From: Elmis aenea | Taxonomy: Eukaryota > Arthropoda > Insecta > Coleoptera > Elmidae | Direction: 5' to 3' | Assembly: GCA_947652605.1 (NCBI GenBank) | Contig: OX393583.1 | Coordinates: forward strand, 10,209,222 to 10,273,221 | DNA: 64,000 bases | Shown here: positions 1 to 10,974 of the stretch, piece by piece | Numbering within the stretch: the stretch's first letter is position 1 | How the letters are laid out: the number at the start of each line of letters is the position of its first letter | Notes under the pieces: model-generated | What the model was told of the DNA's origin: nothing | Database searches by the model: none | The model's input: only the letters and a program-made list of their open reading frames with translations | Program-made: the position numbers and the translations under genes

Positions 1-140
1 CTAATTTTTGCACCAACGTTTTTTACAATATAATCTATGTTCTTTTTAAATTTTAGATGATTATCTATAATTACCCCTAGGTATTTAAACTCTTCAACTA
101 TCTCTACTTTATTATTATCTAAAAAAGCAATTAATGTGGT
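1..140 (-). pseudogene. LINE reverse transcriptase fragment, runs off the window edge
   Basis: The minus strand reads open across the whole stretch and contains EEFKYLGVIIDNHLKF. This is the block just after the polymerase core of Jockey/CR1-type LINE reverse transcriptases, usually seen as FKYLGVxxDxxLxW. No catalytic residues lie in the visible part; the FADD box would be upstream, beyond roughly position 140, but the frame decays there. The 3' end lies outside the window, so the copy length is unknown. It is a fragment, not a working gene. Confidence 0.72.
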
Positions 141-883
141 AACTTGAAAAAATGACTAAGAATTTCCACCAAAGTTGCCAACGTCTAGGTTTTATGAGTT
201 ATTTAGAAACACTCATTTCATTTGGAATTAATTTTTTATTCTTAACAACACTGTATTGTAACTAATAAGTCAGTGATGCTTGTGTCTCCAGTTCTTGTTT
301 TGAAAGAAACAGCCTGATACGCTCAAATTTGAATTGTTCATGGCTTATCCATAGGTATAGTGGTTTCTTTAAATTTTATTATTAGAAAACTTCTAATCTA
401 TGAGAAGTTTATTTTAAGAGTTTACTGTAAATTTAATCAAATAATAAAGTCATGAAGGTAAACACACAAACAGTGGGTAAAAAAGACTTATTTAAAATGA
501 TTTTGAGTTTGAGAAGTATCAACCCACAATAGTAAAACGTCAAATAAAGAGAAGAGATATAATCATGGTTCTCCGTTTCTGCTCATTTTTACAACATTTC
601 ATTACGTTTTTAAGATTTTCGTTAACTGATTTAAAAAATAAGGTACAACTGAAAATATTTCATTCAAATAAAATCGTAAATTTTAAGTGGTTTGGAACAT
701 CAATAACTCAAAAACTTTGTTTTGCTACAATTTCTCATTAATTATTTGCCTTCGCTACAAAAGCTGTTTCTAGTAGAGAGTCTCTACTCTCTACATATAC
801 GTACTTGAGTTTATAAAGTTAAATACCAAGTTGTAGTTTCACCTTTAGTTTTAAAGCTTTTTAGATATTTTAATATTCAATTA
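141..883. other. AT-rich sequence, nothing recognised
   Basis: I see no open frame with a recognisable motif, no inverted repeat and no target duplication here. The far left may be eroded LINE sequence continuing from the fragment at 1-140. Confidence 0.4.
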
Positions 884-2363
884 TACAGGAATTCGAATGT
901 TTTACGGTGTATCTCGGTTACCGTAATAGTTAGCGATAATCTGATACCTATCGCAAAGTAAAATGACCTCTGACTTAAAATTTCAAAATAATTCCAAAAG
1001 TACCTATAAATGTTGTAAATAAAATATCTTTTCTTGGCTTATGTATTGACTCTAGACTGGACTGGTCATACCACATCGAACGCCTGTCACAAAGCCTGTC
1101 ACGGTACCCTTTTGCCTAAAAAACCTAAAAAAATTGGTCAATGCAAACGCGGCCAAAACTGCTTATCATGCATATGTCGAATCGAGGTTACGCTATGCTG
1201 TAATTTTTTGGGGTAACGCTAGTGTCTCAGAACGCCTCTTTATTATACAAAAGCGATGTATAAGAAATATATTTGGTCTAAACTACCGAGATCACTGTTA
1301 AGACACTTTTCGTGACAAAGAAATATTAACCTTTTACGGCCTATTTATCCTCCAAGCCATCCTTTCCGTAAAAAATTATATAGATCTGTTCGAAGAGAAT
1401 ATGAGAAATCATGCAGCCAATACCCGACATAAAAAAAACCTAAAACCCGATTGCTTCAAATATACCTATCTTCAAAAAAATGTTGCCTCCACAATGATTG
1501 CTATATGTAATAAATTTAACACATCACCTGAGAGTATAATAAATCTTCCCACCCGCGAATTGAAGAAGAAATTAAGAAAAGTTCTGATTTCTAAAGCTTA
1601 CTATGGAGTAAGCGAATATTTAAATGATGCTGACTTTATAAAATGTTATATTTAAATATAATTTTTTTGTGTTTTTTTTTTATTAACTATGTATATTATT
1701 GTAATGTACGTAAATTATTATTGTGACAATTTCTATACCTTTTTTGGGATATTCAGAACAAATAAAGATTATTATTATTATTATGATTATCGTTCTCGGG
1801 CTATTTTTTTGAAAAAAGAATGCCTGTGTCCTGTGTTATCAGATTTTTTATATCGCCTTCTATTTTGGCACTAAAGACCAAAAATGAATCTTCATAATTT
1901 TTGAAAAGTCAATATACTTCTTTATTTATTTAAATAAAACAAAATGTTATACAGATCTTTATGCATCATTTAAAATTAAGTTTTTTAACGACCTTGACTT
2001 TTGAGAGATGAAGTTAACTTTTTTTTTTTTTGAACAGAAACCTTAGTTGGCCATGATTTTATATGAAAGAGAATTTATTTAGCTTTTAGAAAAATATACC
2101 GTTATATATTTGTTGCGAAAAAATAACAGAAATATAGCTAATTTTGTAAAAAGTTCCTTATAAAAGTTTGCCATGTTTTCGTAAATAAGTGATGTTTGTA
2201 ATATTATAAACAACTAAACGTCATATCTAAGTAGATATCTGAAAACACAGACGTGGTTATCTCAATAAAAAAATTGCCCAAGAGACCGATATCAGATTTT
2301 TGCTGACTATCACGGTTATAGGATATCTACCCCGTAAAACATTCGAATTTAGTCCACCCTATA
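884..2363. mobile_element. Foldback MITE (TACAGG ends) interrupted by a LINE
   Basis: The left end carries TACAGG, AATTCGAATGTTTTACGG and TATCTCGGTTACCGTAATAG. The right end carries the complement in reverse order (TATCTACCCCGTAAAACATTCGAATTTAGTCCACCCTATA). The same ends bound the element at 5429-6778, so this is a second copy of one family. Comparison with that copy shows the left arm broken near 945 and resumed near 1787; the gap is filled by a LINE fragment. The left end lacks about eight bases (GTGGACCA) present in the sister copy. Confidence 0.8.
949..1787 (+). pseudogene. 5'-truncated LINE copy 1 (RT C-terminus and 3' tail)
   Basis: This copy matches the LINE at 10975-12031 over its whole length. 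It covers the reverse transcriptase after the catalytic box: the FLGLCIDSRLDWSYH block, a cysteine-bearing stretch, then the conserved C-terminal end YGVSEYLNDADFIKCYI, whose stop codon is at 1653-1655. The frame is broken several times upstream of 1401. Behind the stop lies a short 3' untranslated region ending AACAAATAAAGATTATTATT, a TTA/TAA microsatellite tail of the kind seen on I/Jockey-like LINEs. It inserted into the left arm of a foldback MITE. Truncated at the 5' end and dead. Confidence 0.8.
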
Positions 2364-3652
2364 TGGTTTATTACGAAAAGTCTGACGTATTTTGATCAAT
2401 GTTTCTTCTAGAATCTAGAGGAAATAGTCGTTATTGGAAAATCTATCCCTAAAACAATAGGTTTAATAAAAATCACTAACCTTTTTATATGATATATCTT
2501 ATAGGAATGTTTTAACAGTTTCAAGACTTAAGTCTCTTCATATCTTTTATGTATCTATTAACACATATGCAGCTCTCATAGCAACGATCGCCTTTAGCAA
2601 CGAAGTTTATCTAAAACAACCTACGTATATTAATTAAATTTTTTTATTACAACGATGTCTTTAAATTTTTGTTTGCTCTCTTTTTATACAAGAAATTTTG
2701 TGTTAAAATATGCCTAGTGAGTGACTCCCTAATATCTCTTTTTAAAGATAGTTTTTGTGTATATTCGACATCATAACTAGATCAAAATATAATTAATGTT
2801 TTGTGTTGTAAAAAAGTGCCGTAAGTACTAATTTTTTTGTTCGGTTTAATTTTAAGACTTTAGATATACACCATTAAACCATTCAAACAATTTAACAGTC
2901 GTTGAAAATTCGTACATCACATAACATTTAACAAATTTTGGTAAACGTCATAATATTACATAAAGAGAAGAATTAAAATGAAATAATCATGGAGGGAGTT
3001 TTCAGAAAGTTTTAAATACAAAAATTCTAGTATAATACTACATTATGTTACAAATTTGGAAGACGTTATTATATTTATTAATTAAACCTGTTTTTTTAGT
3101 CAATAAACCACTAAAATAGTTTAAGATTTTGTCAAAGTGTCTCAATTAATTTTTTTAAATATTTGAACTTTTTTTTTTTTTTTTTGGTTTCTGTGCTGTA
3201 TGTTACAAAATATTCGTGTGTGTGGGCTTTTATAATATGCAGGCAATTACACTCATATAACAGGCTAATGCAACTTTCTCAAATACACATTTTTCCGTTG
3301 TTATTGCGTCCGCTAATTACGAAACTTACTAATTAAATTAATTTGAAACTTTATGTTTGGTTTATATGTATACTGTTACACATACTTCAGACTATTAGAT
3401 CGGTTCTCGCTTCGCAGTTCACTTAGGTTCAACTTTTGATTTACCACGAAATCTGCATAACTAATTAGATTATTATCAAACGCGAGCACAATGTTTACTA
3501 TCAGAAGTTGTTAAATACTATTTAGTAATTATTGCAATTTTCTAAATTAATTTATGATATACAACGACAAATGTATTAACAAGATTATTAAAATGTGATA
3601 ACCTTTAGAGGTACAGTAGAAACATCACATTGTTTATTTATAATGTTTAATA
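2364..3652. other. AT-rich intergenic sequence, no gene seen
   Basis: No coding stretch or terminal repeat was recognised. The part from about 3290 to 3500 is less repetitive and holds several TAATTA-type homeodomain-like sites (GCTAATTACG, CTAATTAAATTAATTTG, CTAATTAGATT). That is only suggestive of regulatory sequence. Confidence 0.35.
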
Positions 3653-4377
3653 TACAGGATGATCCACATAGAATGGCCACTATTGAGATCTCGTAAACGG
3701 TAAGAGCTACAAAGAAGTTTACATTAGACAAATTGTTCCCCATTCAGAGACCTATTTAGTGATGCTTTAATGTTTAAAAAAATTCATGGCATGGTTAATA
3801 ATAAACAAAAATCAAAATGGGTATTTCTTTTAAATCGTTAATAACTCGGTTATAGTTGATGGTACAAAAATATTTTTAAGGAAAAAGTTGTAGAATTTTT
3901 AACGCACTGTAAGATGCAAACACTCATTTGTTTTAATATTGTTTTAATTCATGGCACTTTATAGCTTCATATGGACTATCGAAATAAATACATTTAACCT
4001 TATTCTATTAAAAAGAGGAATAAATATGTTTTTTTTTATGAGGTCATAGCCAATTATGGATTCCACTTAAAATAATGCAAGTTTGTAAGTTAAGTATTTA
4101 AAAAATATTGAAACAAATGAAGGTTTTCATCCAACAATGAGTAAAAAAATCTACAAGTTTTTTCCCAAAAATGTTTTTGTTCCATCAAGTGTAAAGTGTA
4201 ACCGAGTTATTAACGATTTAAGAAAAATGCCCATCACATATAATTGTTTTAAAACATGAAAGCATCACTGAATAATAGGTGTCTGAATTGGGAACAGTTT
4301 TTCTTATGTAAACTTCTTTGAAGCTCTTACCGTTTACGAGATCTCAATAGTGGCACTTCTATGTGGATCAACCTGTT
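3653..4377. mobile_element. Foldback MITE, TACAGG ends
   Basis: The left arm (TACAGGATGATCCACATAGA, then GATCTCGTAAACGGTAAGAGC) is mirrored at the right end by GCTCTTACCGTTTACGAGATC and CTATGTGGATCAACCTG. The pairing continues inward through the C-AACTTTTT and GTGATG blocks, so nearly the whole 725 bp folds on itself. Both arms carry the interior module built around AGCCAATTATGGATTCCACTT that recurs in other foldbacks of this window. No coding capacity. Confidence 0.85.
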
Positions 4378-5428
4378 TATTTAGCTACTTAAGTAATCAA
4401 TCATACAATCTTTTGATTTGTTGTGTCTGCATGAGGATTTAATATAGTTTATGCCTATATTACCTATAAGTAATCACAATATTATTTGAAATTGCTTTTG
4501 CATATTTACAACTGATAAATCGGAAAAAAAGTTATTATTGTTCGTTAAGCTTATTTCTAAAATACTCGTGCGTTACTCTACTGTGCAAAAAACTATGCAT
4601 CGATGGACAAGGAAATATATTGTAATCCTTTATTGCTAAGACGATTGGTTATCTATAACTGTTTTAGGAGATTTTTGCTCAAAAAAAGATAAAAGGTTTT
4701 ATAATAGTTTTATGTAAAGACGATTGGTTGAAAAAACGGTTTTAGGATTTGTTTAATTTGCAAAAAGTTATATAAAGTGATTAAATAAAATCGCAATTCT
4801 ACCTTTTCTTACTACATCCTAGGCTATGCTTTTAATTGACGTCTAGTGCATAATTATTATATTGTAAATTGACTAACGGGCAGTTTATTTTTCATCGCCT
4901 TAAACTAATTACTCCGATCGGCAACCATCAGTTTTCTTGTAGCACTGTTTTCTTGATTTATAAACTACACTTTGCTCTGCTTTTTTCACATAAATCACTC
5001 ACTAGTACAAAAGGCTTGGTCCTTTAAAGGCTTCTAGTTATTCAAACATTATCTGGTAGCTAGATAACTCTACATTGTCGTGATGTAGAAATCTAAGTTC
5101 ATGCTTGAATAACTTTATTTAAATTGTCTTGGAGAGCATTCACTCATACCTTCTCAACGTAGTTAAAAACTTGAGGTATTAAATAAAATTGAATTAAAAC
5201 CAATTATTTTATATTTTATGTAGTTATCTCCATTTTCCTTACATTTCGAATGTTTCTGATTTTGGTATCATAGCAATTTTTTGGAAACAGTTATTTGTTT
5301 TTTTTTTTATTGGCTGTTAATTAGCTAGCTCGGGCTTACTCGCTTTTTATCGAAATACCTATGCGTTTTTTAAAACATTTGGATCTATCAATATCCTTAT
5401 AGTAGCTAGAATTGAATGGTACACGCTG
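4378..5428. other. AT-rich intergenic sequence, no gene seen
   Basis: No family motif or terminal repeat recognised. A short direct similarity (AAGACGATTGGTT) occurs at about 4640 and 4719. Otherwise this looks like unique sequence. Confidence 0.35.
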
Positions 5429-6778
5429 TACAGGGTGGACCAAATTCGAATGTTTTACGGGGTATCTCGGTTACCGTAATAGTTGGCGAAAATTTAATAA
5501 CGGTTTCTTGGGCAACTTTATTAAAAAAAGAACGCCTGTGTAATCAGACTTTCTGTATCGCTTTCCATGTTGGCACTACAGACGAAAAATGAAATTTCGT
5601 AATTTCTGAAAATTTAGTACAACTTCCCTATTCTTTATTTATTAAAATAAAACCAAATGTACAGGTTTCTTATGCTAAATTTAAAAACAAACTTAAATTT
5701 TGTTTAACAACTTTGACATTCGAGAGATGAAGTAAACTCATATTGTATTAAATAAAACTTCCAATTGGTCATGGCTTTATAAAAAAAAAGATTTTTTTAA
5801 GCTTTACTAAAACATGCAATTTTAATATTTGTTGCTAAAAATAACCGAGATATGGCCGATTTTGTGAAACTTTGATCGTCAAAGTTTACCATGATTTCAT
5901 AAAAAGTCATGTTTGCAATTATTAAACAACTAAACCTCATTTCCAACTAAATTCTGCAGTAGCCCCTCCGTTTTTATCACTTACAATGTAAACTTTTAAC
6001 ATATAAATTATTTTAAAGTGATCAGCCATGTTTACATTTTACAATACCACAATAAACAATTATAAAATAGTAAACAATACAAGGACTTGCTTTAAAGTAG
6101 AAAAATTCAATTGGAAATGACGTTTGGTTGTTTTTTCTATTGCAACCAATACTTGTTTACGAAAGCATAGTAAACTTTGATAATAAAATTTTTACAAAAT
6201 TAGAAACATCTCTGTTAATTTTTGCGAAAAGTTTACTAATTGTCCATTCAGGACAGATTGTAAACAATCTAGTAAAAAAAAGTCATGGCTTGCTGGGGTT
6301 TTTGCGTGAAAAAATATAAATTTACTTCATATCTCAAAAGTAAAGTTTGTTTAGACAAAATTTAAAGTGATTTTTAAATTAAGCCTAAAAATGTTTAAAA
6401 GAAGCCTGCTAAATAACTTCTCTTTCATATGAAGTCATGGCCAACTCGGGTTTCTGTTTAAAAAAGTATAAGTTTACTTCATATCTCATAATTGAAGGTC
6501 GTTAAAACAAAAATTATTTTTAAGTTTAGCATTTAATCTGTATAAAAATCCGATGTAGCATTTTGTTCTATTTTAATAAATAAAGTAGTTATAGTTAGTT
6601 TTCAAAAATGATGAAATTTCATTTTTTGTTTGTAGTACCAAAATGAACAGTGATTTAAAAAATCTGATAACACGCGTGTTTATCTCAAAAATAGCGCTAC
6701 AGACCCATATCAGATTTCAGCTAACTATTATGGTAACCGAGATACCCCATAAAACAATCGAATTTGGTCCACCCTGTA
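5429..6778. mobile_element. 1.35-kb foldback element, intact TACAGGGTGGACC ends
   Basis: The left end TACAGGGTGGACCAAATTCG and the right end CGAATTTGGTCCACCCTGTA are exact inverted copies. Pairing continues through GTATCTCGGTTACC/GGTAACCGAGATACC and through most of the element. The right arm holds two direct internal repeats, near 6280-6410 and 6430-6560, each with AAGTCATGGC, GGGTTT and TTTACTTCATATCTCA. The open frames inside are chance openings in the palindrome. It is the better-preserved sister of the element at 884-2363. Confidence 0.88.
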
Positions 6779-7839
6779 CAGCTAATATGGTTTTATACAT
6801 GTGTTATTTTATGCCTGATATTTCGTTTGTTCAATTTAAAAACTAAAGAGAGAAAGTTGTTATGTATTTGGTTTACACTCGGCAAGATTAAACTGTTAAT
6901 GTAATTTCACAGAATTTAAATTTTTGTTTTGTTTTTAAATAAAGCAACATTTTTAATTCATTATACAAATCCAAACAACTAGTGAAAAATTTAAAAAAAC
7001 TATAGATTGTACCTCAAAATATATTATCGCGCACTTTTAATCACGAATTTATAAAAAAAACTTTAATCTCTAATGTGTGCTTAACCAAATAAAGCTTAAG
7101 TAGTACTAAAAATATTTGGTCTGAAGGCAATAACAGACTTGTTACGATATTACAAGTCTTGGTGGGTGAAAGTTACTTGATTTTTTCGCTTTCATAGTAG
7201 GGGTAAGTTTTATTTCTCACGATCAACTTATTTAAATTACAATATTACAACTGACCAGTGTCCAGTGTCAAGTTTATAAACTCGATATACCCCAATTTAA
7301 ATCTTTACGGCAAAACACCCCGTCTACACTGGTTATTCCACAGCTATATGATATATAACTTGTTCCTAGACTAGCTTACTTGTCGAGATATACCTCAAAA
7401 TGTGTTTGTGCACTTCTAGATCTATGGGAATGAATACAATTGACGAGGGACGTGCTGAGCAGGTGGTGTCTGTACGTATAAGTACAAGGTATCCAGTACA
7501 GGCCGAGGACGAAACCTTTGATCAGATAAGACAATTATAAAGTAAGTTGGGATATTCCCGGACAAGTTTTGCGGTGAAAACCTGCGTTTAATTTGTATCG
7601 GAATGTTATGGGTGATTAAAAAACGGCCTAGGACAATTTCTGAACAAATGTTATTAATTTAAACAAAACTTTTGTGATTTTTAAATAATATACGTGGGGA
7701 ACCGTGAATTAATTTAGAAAAAAGAAATTGGTTGGTCGTGAATAACAAAATTTGCACCCGTACATAGTTTGATTCCCTACCTGCCATTTAGGATTTATTT
7801 GTCGTAGTCGAGGTAGTTTAGCTTGTAAATGTCTTATGC
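6779..7839. other. Intergenic sequence, no gene seen
   Basis: No coding motif, terminal inverted repeat or tandem array was recognised. The composition is slightly less AT-rich near 7250-7560. Confidence 0.35.
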
Positions 7840-8342
7840 CTGTTTTATACTATACTATTTTTTCGTTTAAGAAAATCGTATACGATTTTTAATACAAAAA
7901 TTTCGCTCAAGAATTTAGCATGGAAAATATGAACCTTTTACATTGTACTATTTTTTGGTAGGAAAACTCCAATATATTTTGGTTACTTTTTAGTAACTTT
8001 TATCATATTTTGTTGGCACCTTGAGTAACCATGTCAAATGTCAAATTTGATCACAGAACAGAAAGCGAATCATTTTCAAATTTAACGTATATTTAAGGCT
8101 CGTTCCATTCTACAAATTTATTCCTACAAAATAAATTGTGAGGGATAACGGTAATAAGTACTCCCTCCGTCCGAAAATATGGTATACATTTTGATTTTTT
8201 TCTTGTCCGAAAATATGATATACATTTACAATTTTAATTAATTAGAATGATTTTATTTATGAAATAGTTACAAATATCTAGTAAAACAAAGAATAATACA
8301 AAAAGTTTTAATTTAACAAAGACGTGGCTGTTTCCACAGCTT

Positions 8343-8666
8343 CTATGGGACATGATAATGTTTGTTATGGCCCCCACGAAGAAGTTTTGCCTTATTGATG
8401 TGCGGAATCTTATAGGAATTCCCTCCTTTTGCTAACATGGTTGCTTCTAGACAAGTTTGCAATGTTAGAAAAACATTATCAAGGGTTTGAATGTTTAATG
8501 CATTATATGCATTTTGTATGCATTCAATCAATTCGTCGATTGTATTCGGTGAAGCTGTATGTTGTAAGGTTGTATATAGAATTAAAAAATCCAAGATCCA
8601 ATAGATAAGAATCTGGACTATTTGGCGGATGTGATTTAAGTCGAATAGACCAGCCATCTCTAGAGC
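8343..8666 (-). pseudogene. Plant-type (DD39D-like) mariner transposase, C-terminal part
   Basis: Read on the minus strand, one frame gives a GWSIRLKSHPPNSPD-then-LLDLGFF block (8575-8666). After a frameshift near 8575 another frame gives SPNTIDELIE, NVFLTLQTCLEATM and NSYKIPHINK down to the stop at 8343. This order is the C-terminus of the mariner transposases of plants and oomycetes, where the final catalytic Asp sits in SPDxNxLDLGFF and is followed by a TIDELI stretch, FxTLQxCM and NxYKxPH. Here the first Asp of SPDLN is kept but the Leu-Asn is replaced; the Asp of LLDLG is present. The upstream catalytic domain is deleted. Animal mariners of the Mos1 type do not have the LDLGFF block. Confidence 0.8.
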
Positions 8667-8713
8667 CTTCTGCTACAATATCTTCATCATCATCGGAGGA
8701 ATGGGGTTTCGCG

Positions 8714-8866
8714 TTATCTTACGTAAATTGGTTTGTGCTTGTGACTTATGGGAAATTTGTTTTTTTTTTTTATATTATCGCTACTATTACGCTGGTTAAG
8801 TGTCAGTTGCTTTGATTTGGAACTTCTTCTTTTCAATTCAACACAATTTTGATCAAAATTCGCCAT
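8714..8866 (-). pseudogene. Plant-type mariner transposase, N-terminal remnant
   Basis: A minus-strand frame opens with ATG at 8866 and runs 50 codons to a stop at 8714-8716. It is basic and contains LKRRSSKSKQLTLNQRN, which resembles the extreme N-terminus of DD39D mariners, where a (K)LTNxQR helix begins the DNA-binding domain. It decays into a poly-A run before the helix-turn-helix. Its place, 5' of the C-terminal remnant on the same strand inside the same inverted ends, supports it as the start of the same gene with the middle deleted. Confidence 0.5.
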
Positions 8867-9367
8867 TTTGTTGGAACAGCGGGTGTGTCACTTAATTTGT
8901 CTAAAATACGCGAATTTTTTTCCTGTGAATTATTTTTGACATATGCCAAACTATTTGTGTGCCATTTGTTTATTAGTTGCCTAACAACCAAGAAACAAAA
9001 ACAAAAAAAGACCAAGATAATATTACTTTTGTTATTCCCACTTTTTTTTCTTAATGTATACCATATTTTCGGACGGAGGTAGTAGTATTTAACATCGTTG
9101 GATTGTTTCAGTTAACCTAACCCACAGTTACAGTAGAATACGCATGCCCGCATGCTAAAATTGGACGGATTTAGGGCAGGTAGTAATTTCGTACGAATTT
9201 TTCGTTCAAGATTTTTAATTTCTAATTGACACCGTAGGTACTAGAAAATCGTATACGATTTTCTTAAACGAAAAAATAGTATAGTATAAAACAGACTTTA
9301 AAATAGTAAAAATCGCAGGGTTGGACAAATTTAATTTTTATTAACCCTTGTGTGAACACCACAATTC

Positions 9368-9533
9368 AAAATTTCAAAGTTTGAGTCCGTTTCCGGTTGA
9401 ACCGGAAGTCGTATTGCAACCTTAATATTTTCATCGAATCCGAAAAATACCATAACGCTTAGATACAAAATTTCATTGTTATATCTGCATTGGTGTTCTA
9501 GATATTTGTCTGTTTCCATACTTTTGCGCATCC
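9368..9533. repeat. Dispersed repeat unit, copy 1
   Basis: The stretch TTTGAGTCCGTTTCCGGTTG... to ATCTGCATTGGTGTT matches 14031-14168 at high identity (TTTGAGCCCGTTTCCGGTTG...). Both translate on the minus strand to similar short peptides (MVFFGFDxNIKVAxRLPVQPET), but this is simply shared repeat sequence. It ends with CATCCCTGTATAG, a TATACAGGG-type foldback terminus. Confidence 0.7.
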
Positions 9534-10340
9534 CTGTATAGAAAATGATTATATTCTTTATTTACACCATAGAAAAATTACACGGTTTTGCCTTACCCTG
9601 TATACTCGTAAGCTTTGGTTGTCTGCGTCTCAAAATCGTACTTAAGAGACCGAAACACCAGAATGTAATTCATTAATATTCAACAAAGGTAAGTTGTCCC
9701 AGCAAATTAAAATAAAGCTCTTTAAAATATGCTTCCCGCGCGACAATAACGCTGTAAAGTAATAGAACCTCAACCTCTAAATATCGAATAATACATCTGG
9801 ACCGTGCAATGCAAAACTGATCTTTAGGGCTCTCACATAATAAAAGCCCGTATTCTCTGAAAGCTCGTTCTAAAGTGTTAACTCAATATCCTCGCTGTCT
9901 TAAGTTTTCTACGTAATTTGCATGGAGGCCATTTTGAAAGCTCACAGGAAGTCTGACGGGGGGCGAAGGGGCTCGTGGGATGGGGAAAACGGCTCAGGTT
10001 CGCGAAGGAAATTACATAAACTTTAAGTAAACGACTCTGACAGTTACAGTTGGGGAGAAATAGAGTCTTGAGTATTATGATTAATTATGCTGCAGCAGTC
10101 TTGGATACCATGTTCCACGCCCTGAATTAATTTCTCATTATTTCGAGCTATTTTACAAACACCAAGTTCGTTAATAACCATCTGCAGGTCGCCTTTATCC
10201 TAAGTTACTCTTATCATCTTAAGGAAATGTCGTTTAAGACGTTACATTTTTTTGTTAAAACTTAATCACACGTGTGGCTTTGTGCTGGTATCGATTTTTT
10301 TTTTAAATTACAGTCGCCTGTTGTAAACGGCATTAATAAA
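9534..10340. other. Unique, GC-richer sequence without repeat signatures
   Basis: No transposon end, palindrome or sister copy elsewhere in the window. Composition is more balanced than the surroundings, with GC-richer blocks (GGGGGGCGAAGGGGCTCGTGG near 9957-9978) and homeodomain or POU-like sites (TAATTTGCATG, GATTAATTATGC). No long reading frame on either strand. Possibly conserved noncoding or untranslated sequence of a neighbouring gene; this cannot be shown without comparison. Confidence 0.35.
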
Positions 10341-10673
10341 TCTATATATATATATAAAAGAGCTTGTTTGTTTGTGTGTTTGTGTGTTTGTTTGTTCGCT
10401 ATAGACTCCTAGGTCCGTTGACCAATCGGGACCAAATTTTGCACAGTTACTATTTAGGACCCAACGGATTAAACGTCGTATAAAGAACGGCCGTAAACGA
10501 CCGGGAACGGCCGGAAACGTCTGGGAACGTTCGCCGAGCGCGAGCGCGCAGCGCGAGTAGTCTGTGATTGTTAATCTGGGAACGTCCGCCGGGCGCGAGC
10601 GCGGAGCGCGAGTAGTCTGTAATTGATAAAAGAGAATTGTAATCACCCGTGCAACGCGGGGCCAATCAGCTAG
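10341..10673 (+). mobile_element. Short non-autonomous Helitron
   Basis: It starts with TC (TCTATATATATATATAAAAG, then the GTTTGTTTGTGTG run common at insect Helitron 5' ends). It ends with CTAG after a hairpin, CACCCGTGCAACGCGGGG. The left flank base is A and the right flank base is T, as expected for AT insertion without target duplication. It has no Rep or helicase coding capacity. Minus-strand frames across it are chance readings of its GC-rich core. Confidence 0.85.
10521..10630. repeat. Two 55-bp tandem copies inside the Helitron
   Basis: Copy 1 starts at 10521 and copy 2 at 10576, each CTGGGAACGT, CGCCGGGCGCGAGCGC (or a close variant) and AGCGCGAGTAGTCTGT. They differ at a handful of sites. 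The unit is strikingly CG-rich compared with the rest of the window. Confidence 0.8.
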
Positions 10674-10974
10674 TATCTAATAAATACTGTTAAATATACG
10701 TAATAAAAGAGGTTGTATCAAACATGTAGGGATACTAAAAGAAGCCCTAACCTCTTTAATTTCCGGTGTCACCTAGAGGTGACATCGTTTTACGTTTTTA
10801 TTTTAACATCTTTAAAAAAAAAAATTGTTTGTTTTTTCTTTATCAAGGTCTACTAATAATGTACAATAGAATATTGTATAGTTTTCTTTAATAATAGATT
10901 ATTATTGCTATAAACGCCTAAACAAAGCAAAAAAATCCAATGTTGGTAATATTATACTGTAATAATACTGTACA
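10674..10974. other. AT-rich spacer with a small perfect palindrome
   Basis: GTCACCTAGAGGTGAC lies at about 10767-10782 and is its own reverse complement. Nothing else was recognised. Confidence 0.4.

Larger units (their letters stand above)
8161..9082 (-). mobile_element. Stowaway/DD39D-type mariner, internally deleted
   Basis: The ends are about 30-bp inverted repeats: CTCCCTCCGTCCGAAAATAT at the left and, on the opposite strand, CTACCTCCGTCCGAAAATAT at the right, both followed by GGTATACATT. A TA duplication lies at 8159-8160 and 9083-9084. The motif CTCCCTCCGT is the hallmark of plant Stowaway MITEs and their mariner partners. Just inside the left end, TCCGAAAATATGATATACAT repeats the terminal motif. 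The interior encodes the start and the end of a transposase with the middle missing (see 8343-8666 and 8714-8866). The sister repeat at 37689-37690 shows the unoccupied TA target. Confidence 0.9.
7840..9294. mobile_element. Palindromic MITE copy 1, interrupted by a mariner
   Basis: Long inverted ends: left CTGTTTTATACTATACTATT and on through TTCGTTTAAGAAAATCGTATACGATTTT; right the reverse complement finishing AGTATAGTATAAAACAG. The second copy at 37370-37917 (548 bp) is almost identical and uninterrupted. Here the element is 1455 bp because a 922-bp mariner inserted at a TA. No coding capacity of its own. Confidence 0.88.

Noticed and set aside
1034..1216. 60-codon open frame with several Cys-x2-Cys pairs
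   Set aside because: It is an out-of-frame reading of the LINE copy; the Cys pairs vanish in the sister copy at 11230-11400.
6128..6846. Open frames of 63 and 67 codons
   Set aside because: Both lie inside the palindromic arms of the 5429-6778 foldback and have no coding motif.
10308..10665. Two long overlapping minus frames (112 and 71 codons), Arg-rich
   Set aside because: They read through the Helitron's GC-rich tandem and terminus; repeated peptide blocks simply mirror the 55-bp DNA repeat.
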